A stretch of 64,000 nt of DNA from contig CM042012.1 of NCBI GenBank assembly GCA_023525715.1, positions 62,121,705 to 62,185,704 on the forward strand. Direction: 5' to 3'. Under the pieces are notes generated by a model. It was given only the letters and a program-made list of their open reading frames with translations. It was not told where the DNA came from and searched no databases. Source of the DNA: Cichorium intybus. Its lineage: Eukaryota > Streptophyta > Magnoliopsida > Asterales > Asteraceae. Each line of letters starts with the position of its first letter. The first letter of the stretch is position 1. This document shows positions 59,815-64,000 of this stretch, in pieces. A program made the position numbers and the translations under genes.

Positions 59815-61950
59815 GAGATTTATTGAAGAGTTTGGTGAACAGGATTGCATTTTGGATAACAGTAAAGGGGGTGAGGTTAGGAAGGTGAGTGGCCATATGA
59901 AAGGCCTCGAACTAATAAATAGTAGGGAGATGAGCCTGAAAGAGAAGTGTACGGATGACATTATTAACCGTATGGATCATACGTTCGGACATCCCGTTTT
60001 GTTGAGAAGTCCGGTGACACGAGAAACGAAAAGTAATCTCGTGTTGAACAAAGAGAGAGTGAAAGTGGCAATTGTCAAATTCGCCCCCATGATCACATTG
60101 AAAAGATCGAATTCCACAATTGAATTGATTTTTAACATAAGCACGGAAATGAAGAAATTTGGCAAATACATCATTTTTGTTTCTAAGCGGATATACCCAC
60201 AAAAAAATGATCTAAAAATAAAACTTAGTATTTAATGCCACTAATACTTGTAATAGGGGTTGTCCACACATCCGAATGAACAATAGCAAAAGGTTCAGAC
60301 ACAATAGATATAGAAGTAGAAAAAGGCAACCGAACATGTTTGCCAAGACGACACGACTCACAAGAAACAGTACTACTATTTTATTACAAGACAAAAGTTT
60401 ATTTGAAATTAAAGACTGCAGCACACGGGGACCGGGGTGACCAAGGCTTTGGTCCCACAAATAAGGACCACATGACATGAGAGCAACACGGGGGGTAGAC
60501 TGAGAAGACCACGGGTACAAATCATCATAGCTATCGAACCTAAGCAGGAGTTGTTTTATGAGGAGATCCTTCACAGAAAAACCAAATAGGTCAAATTCAA
60601 TAGAGGTAATATTGTCAGTGGTAAATTTACGAATAGATATAAGATTTTTGATAATTTCGGGTGTAACAAGGACGTTATGGAGATATAGGGGACCGTGTTG
60701 GCTATATAGGGTGGAATTACCGTGTGCGTAACGAGTATGGAGGAGCCATTGCCAACAAGAACAGAACGTAAATTGCCCGAATTGGAAATAGAACTTAGTA
60801 TACCTATGTCTGAGGCGATGTGATTTGTAGCCCCCGTATCCATATACCACGTATGATCAGGAGGGTCCAACATGGACATGGCGTTGAACACTTGTGTCAA
60901 ATTTGTGGGTTGATCTTGGGAGACCGGAGGAAACCATTGCCACGGGGCCATGTCGGGTGATGACGGGGGTGGCAGCGGCAGCATGTAGGGTGGCGGGAGG
61001 AGGCTAATACGGTGGCGTGGTGGGTGCGCTGCCAAGAATACCTGGCTGCTGCTAGTTTTAAGAGCCACGAGAGGGCCTGTGGGCCGATGGCGGAGCGGGC
61101 CAGGAGGGCTATGAGTGCCAAGCAAGAGCCCACGGTGGCATGGGCCACCTGTACAGCGACCAGGTAGGGACTGCGGCAGCAGGGCAGGACTGCTGGGAGC
61201 GGCACTGCTGGTCGGCAGAAGGCTGGCGGCGGCTGTCTTTGGATGGGTGTCGCCGGTTGTTGTTGTGATTGCGGTTCGACCGATTTTCCCGAGGCTGCGA
61301 TTGAGAGCCCACGTGAAGAACCGTAGACAAGGATGAGTGATCATCATGGGCACCTTGTGAGGGAGATGCACGATGAGACTTTCGTTCCCCCAATGTGAGC
61401 ATTGACCGAGCCTTGAGAAACGAAGGAAGGGGGTCCGAGTGTCGGATAAAAGTGGCGACATTATCAAACTTGGGTGACATTGCATTGAGGAGGTAAGTAA
61501 CAAGAGTTTTCTCCGCGACAGGTAAGACGATGTTTGCAAGCAAGTCGGTGATTTGAGTCATTTTCGTGCAAAGATCGGTGATTGAGCGATCACCAATAGT
61601 CATAGAACGAAGCTCATCTTCAAGGTCAATGGCTCTTGTTTGTGTCTTTGTTGTCGCAGAAAACGTTTTCAAGCGAGAAGAGATTGGGAAAGGGTACCGT
61701 AAATCCACATAGCAACCAAGTTGTCCAAGTTGTTCCATTCGACTAGGGTAGCATCGGTGGGCTTGGAGGTGCCGTCCAAATGGCCATAGACGCTGTACGC
61801 CTTGCAATGAGTGGTGGAAAGAATACGCTATGCATCATAAGGGAGTTGGTTTAGATCAAGGACGAGAGGAACAAAAGCCTTGATGTTGGTAATGGCGTAG
61901 GGTTTGAGGTTTTCGTTGGGTTTGGGATTGGTCCCGTCTTCGCCAGACAT
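59815..61950 (-). pseudogene. short-LTR copia gag-protease-integrase
   Basis: ATG at 61950. Gag domain with AIDLEDELRSMTIGDRSITD (about 61580-61640) and FDNVATFIRHSDPLP; His/Asn/Arg-rich tail; protease WYMDTGATNHIASD (about 60800-60850) with an intact DTG; pre-integrase LWDQSLGHPG, where the family has LWHQRLGHPG, so a zinc ligand is lost; integrase core with CDHGGEFDN and SQQNGMSERMI (59960-60110), followed by a stop after LPTIY and FEAFHMATHLPNLTPF to the junction at 59819. Frameshifts near 61800 and in the protease-integrase linker. Confidence 0.85.
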
Positions 61951-62071
61951 GGCAAAGATCGAGATGAAGAAAATGAGGTAGAAGGTGGGCAACGAACAGG
62001 AGGGCTGGAGGGGCAGCCATCGCAGAAGGAGAAGGGGGAAGATTAAGGTTTAGAGAAAATATCTGATACCA

Positions 62072-62211
62072 TGTGAGATTACGTATTTCCCATAATTGGA
62101 ATCATTAGCATTACATAAAATATATACCATACAAAATACAACAGTGGGTCTATAGTTGCTATACAATAATAATTGGACTGGGCTAAATACTAATATACAT
62201 TAATGTCAACA
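62072..62211 (-). repeat. short-LTR copia 5' LTR (140 bp)
   Basis: Minus strand TGTTGACATTAATG...GTAATCTCACA next to the primer-binding site. Right flank ACCAC. The 3' LTR is not in the window. Confidence 0.88.
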
Positions 62212-63047
62212 ACCACAATGTTATTATTGTTTCAACTTCAAATAAATCTTTTTCATTAGATTTAAAATTTATCATGTTTATATTGAATTGATTGTATTGA
62301 ATTGATTGTATGATTATACATAAAAATTCAAGAGACAGTTCATATACAAATATCAAGTTGCTTTATTATAGATGTGTCCATTTTATCACACTTCACCTCT
62401 TCTTTAGTATCAATTTTCTTTGTTGATAGCTTTTTTCATTTCATTATCTTCTTTAATTTAGACTTAACCTCTCTTCTTTAATTCATTTTCAAGATAAATT
62501 CATTGGTCACTGCAGTTTTAAAACCGAACAAAATGACAAAACGACCCCCAAACAAAAAAAGCAAAAGCGATAAAAACCGAATTGTTCATCTCTAAAACTT
62601 CAAAAACCGATCACATAGGTTTTCGGGTTGGTTTCAGCAAAATAACCAAATCGAACTACATATAAGTTTGTCAAAGTTGAATAAGTTATCGTAGAAACCT
62701 TTTTAAAACATAACTTATATATTAATTATGCTTTTAGATTTGTAATCTCTCTACGATTTATCACTTTACGTATTATATTTTTTTCCTTTTATTTATAACT
62801 TACAAATAAATGAGTTTTATAACACCCATAAAAATTATTTACTGTAGTCAAAAGAAGTCAAACTTGTAGTTTCACATTACCTCATCCGTTCCACGGAGTT
62901 CAATGTTAGTGCCACTAGGAGACAAATTATGATTTCTACTAAAAAAAACCTTTCCACATATAGAAGTCAAAATTGTAGTTTCACATTACCTCATCGGTTC
63001 TACGGAGTTCAATGTTAGTGCCGCTAGGAGACATATATATAAATAAA

Positions 63048-63357
63048 GGTTATTGTTATAAAAATCATTAAATTTGTCAAAAATATTTAATTTTATTATT
63101 TTATATATTTTTTGTTTATAGACGTTTTAAATTTATATATGTTTTATTAAAACTCTTAAGTTTGACAGGAATGCTCGATTTTACCATTGTGTCTTGTTAT
63201 AAAACCTATCAAACTGAAAGGTAAAACCGAACATTTCTGTCAAACTTAAGAATTTTAAAGAATCAAAATAAATTTAAGAGCTTTTATGAACAAAAAATAC
63301 ATAAAAGATAAACCCGAATATTTCTTATAAATTCAAGAGTTTTTATGACAATAACCC
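63048..63357. mobile_element. MITE with long terminal inverted repeats (~310 bp)
   Basis: The left end GGTTATTGTTATAAAAAT and the reverse complement of the right end GGGTTATTGTCATAAAAAC form inverted repeats of about 75 bp at roughly 75-80% by eye. No coding capacity. Absent from the aligned position in copy 1 (around 19615). The target duplication is unclear in AT-rich flanks (TATATAAAT / TATATTTAC). Confidence 0.7.
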
Positions 63358-63489
63358 TATATTTACAATTCTATACATGAAGGTGGCGCCAAACAACCAT
63401 ATAAAAGAAAAATGTTTTTACAAAGATCAGTATATTTAAGTAAAGATTTTTATTACCATATTTCAACCATAATGATTTGGAATATATAG

Positions 63490-63830
63490 ATTTGAATTCA
63501 GTTATGTGTCCCTATATCATAATCATGTTGAAAATATTGATCATATGATTTTGGGTTGGGAAGTGGTAATTTTTGTTCGATCTTTTGTTAGTCGTTGGTG
63601 GCAACTTACATTTACTATTATTGGCTTGGTCAATGAATGGTTGACGTGGATTGATTCAATACTGATGAATGCAGTTCAACGCTCGTATTTTTAAGTGGTT
63701 GTGTTTATAACTTAATTTTGGTTTGGAAGATAGGACGTGATTTTGTACAACGCCCCCTAATGCTCGGAAAAACCCCATTTTTGAAAGCGTCTTGCCATCG
63801 AATAATAATCTAGTGCTTAAAAAAAATACT
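63490..63830 (+). pseudogene. LINE ORF2 C-terminal (zf-RVT) fragment, copy 2
   Basis: Open for 62 codons (63506-63694) as NHVENIDHMILGWEVVIF followed by SFVSRWWQ and VNEWLTWIDSI. The pattern fits the zinc-binding C-terminal domain of plant L1 reverse transcriptases, with Cys replaced by Trp in the ExxDHxxLxC part. Reading continues in other frames (VWKIG, IFESILP) to about 63830, typical of the LINE 3' end. The rest of the LINE is absent. Confidence 0.6.
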
Positions 63831-63853
63831 AACCATCGACTTCATACTTATTA

Positions 63854-64000
63854 GAACAAGGGGTGTGGTTAACAATTTACCATTCATCCCAAAAGATTTT
63901 GATGCCACGTTGGCGCTACTTCATTTTCCCTCGTTAACCTATCATCCCTTAAATTCTAGGAAATGATATCTCCTAACTACCACTCATTTTTTTAAATTAA
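63854..64000. other. unclassified sequence at window end
   Basis: No gene. AAGGGGTGTGGTTAAC at 63857 looks like the terminus of a small DNA element, but its partner would lie outside the window. Confidence 0.3.

Larger units (their letters stand above)
59815..62211 (-). mobile_element. short-LTR copia, 5' part (split by Athila copy B)
   Basis: Minus strand: 140-bp LTR (62072-62211), primer-binding site TGGTATCAGAT (62061-62071), gag, protease and integrase up to the Athila insertion; it continues at 51631. Very short LTRs and the MSGEDG...KPYAITNIKAFVP gag start suggest an Ale/Retrofit-like lineage (inference). Confidence 0.88.
62212..63853 (+). repeat. paralogous repeat unit, copy 2
   Basis: Sister of 18540-20719. 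Lacks the hAT MITE and the 114-bp duplication of copy 1, but has a duplicated ~104-bp block (62869-62928 and 62973-63031, sharing TTGTAGTTTCACATTACCTC) and a different MITE at 63048-63357. Confidence 0.8.

Noticed and set aside
59651..60235. 194-codon plus-strand ORF
   Set aside because: It crosses the Athila LTR end and then runs antisense to copia integrase; a chance frame.

Overview
The window is plant nuclear DNA and consists almost entirely of transposable elements. I see no intact host gene. The LTR-retrotransposon types (Ty1/copia with tRNA-Met primer sites, Athila/Tat-type Ty3/gypsy with tRNA-Asp primer sites), a tRNA-derived SINE, MITEs, a LINE remnant and long AT microsatellites indicate a dicot. 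The gag style of the copia families suggests Asteraceae; that is inference from memory of the family, not a database match.

Layout. 1-1885: Athila-type LTR on the minus strand, flanked on one side by a primer-binding site and on the other by 3' internal sequence. 1886-9038: copia element (minus), cut off inside RNase H. 9039-18534: relic gypsy LTRs (9039-9801; a solo LTR at 13126-15011; about 17100-18534), AT repeats, and the 3' end of a Sirevirus-like copia (LTR 15791-16393 with a SINE inside it, plus an ORF remnant at 16423-17061). 18540-20719: a paralogous repeat unit whose sister copy lies at 62212-63853; each copy has its own MITE and its own local duplication, and both carry a LINE-derived zf-RVT fragment. 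21700-33333: a decayed Athila-type element (copy A, plus strand) interrupted by a copia element (25561-32716, plus strand). 33334-34442: a Sirevirus-like LTR fragment abutting an Athila LTR on the minus strand. 34645-48305: a complete, young Sirevirus-like copia (minus strand, 13.66 kb, 523-bp LTRs, 5-bp target duplication ATCTT). 48306-51005: unclassified sequence and a copia gag-protease relic. 51190-62211: a short-LTR copia (minus) split by a second Athila-type element (copy B, 51632-59814, target duplication GAGAT) that has gag and protease but no reverse transcriptase or integrase. 62212-64000: the second paralogous repeat copy.

The most interesting material is in the extra 3' ORFs. The young Sirevirus-like element carries a gene of about 1000 codons between pol and the 3' LTR. 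It has its own TATA box and a strong plant start context, no signal peptide and no membrane segment, and an NLS-like basic block, a proline-rich block and a coiled coil. Its C-terminal part, including the stretch beyond a single in-frame TAG, is matched by the independent remnant at 16423-17061. Unrelated to it, both Athila copies carry a different 3' ORF whose ATG directly follows a predicted splice acceptor of a ~350-bp leader intron. Two retrotransposon lineages in one window therefore both appear to express a downstream ORF as a separate transcription unit.
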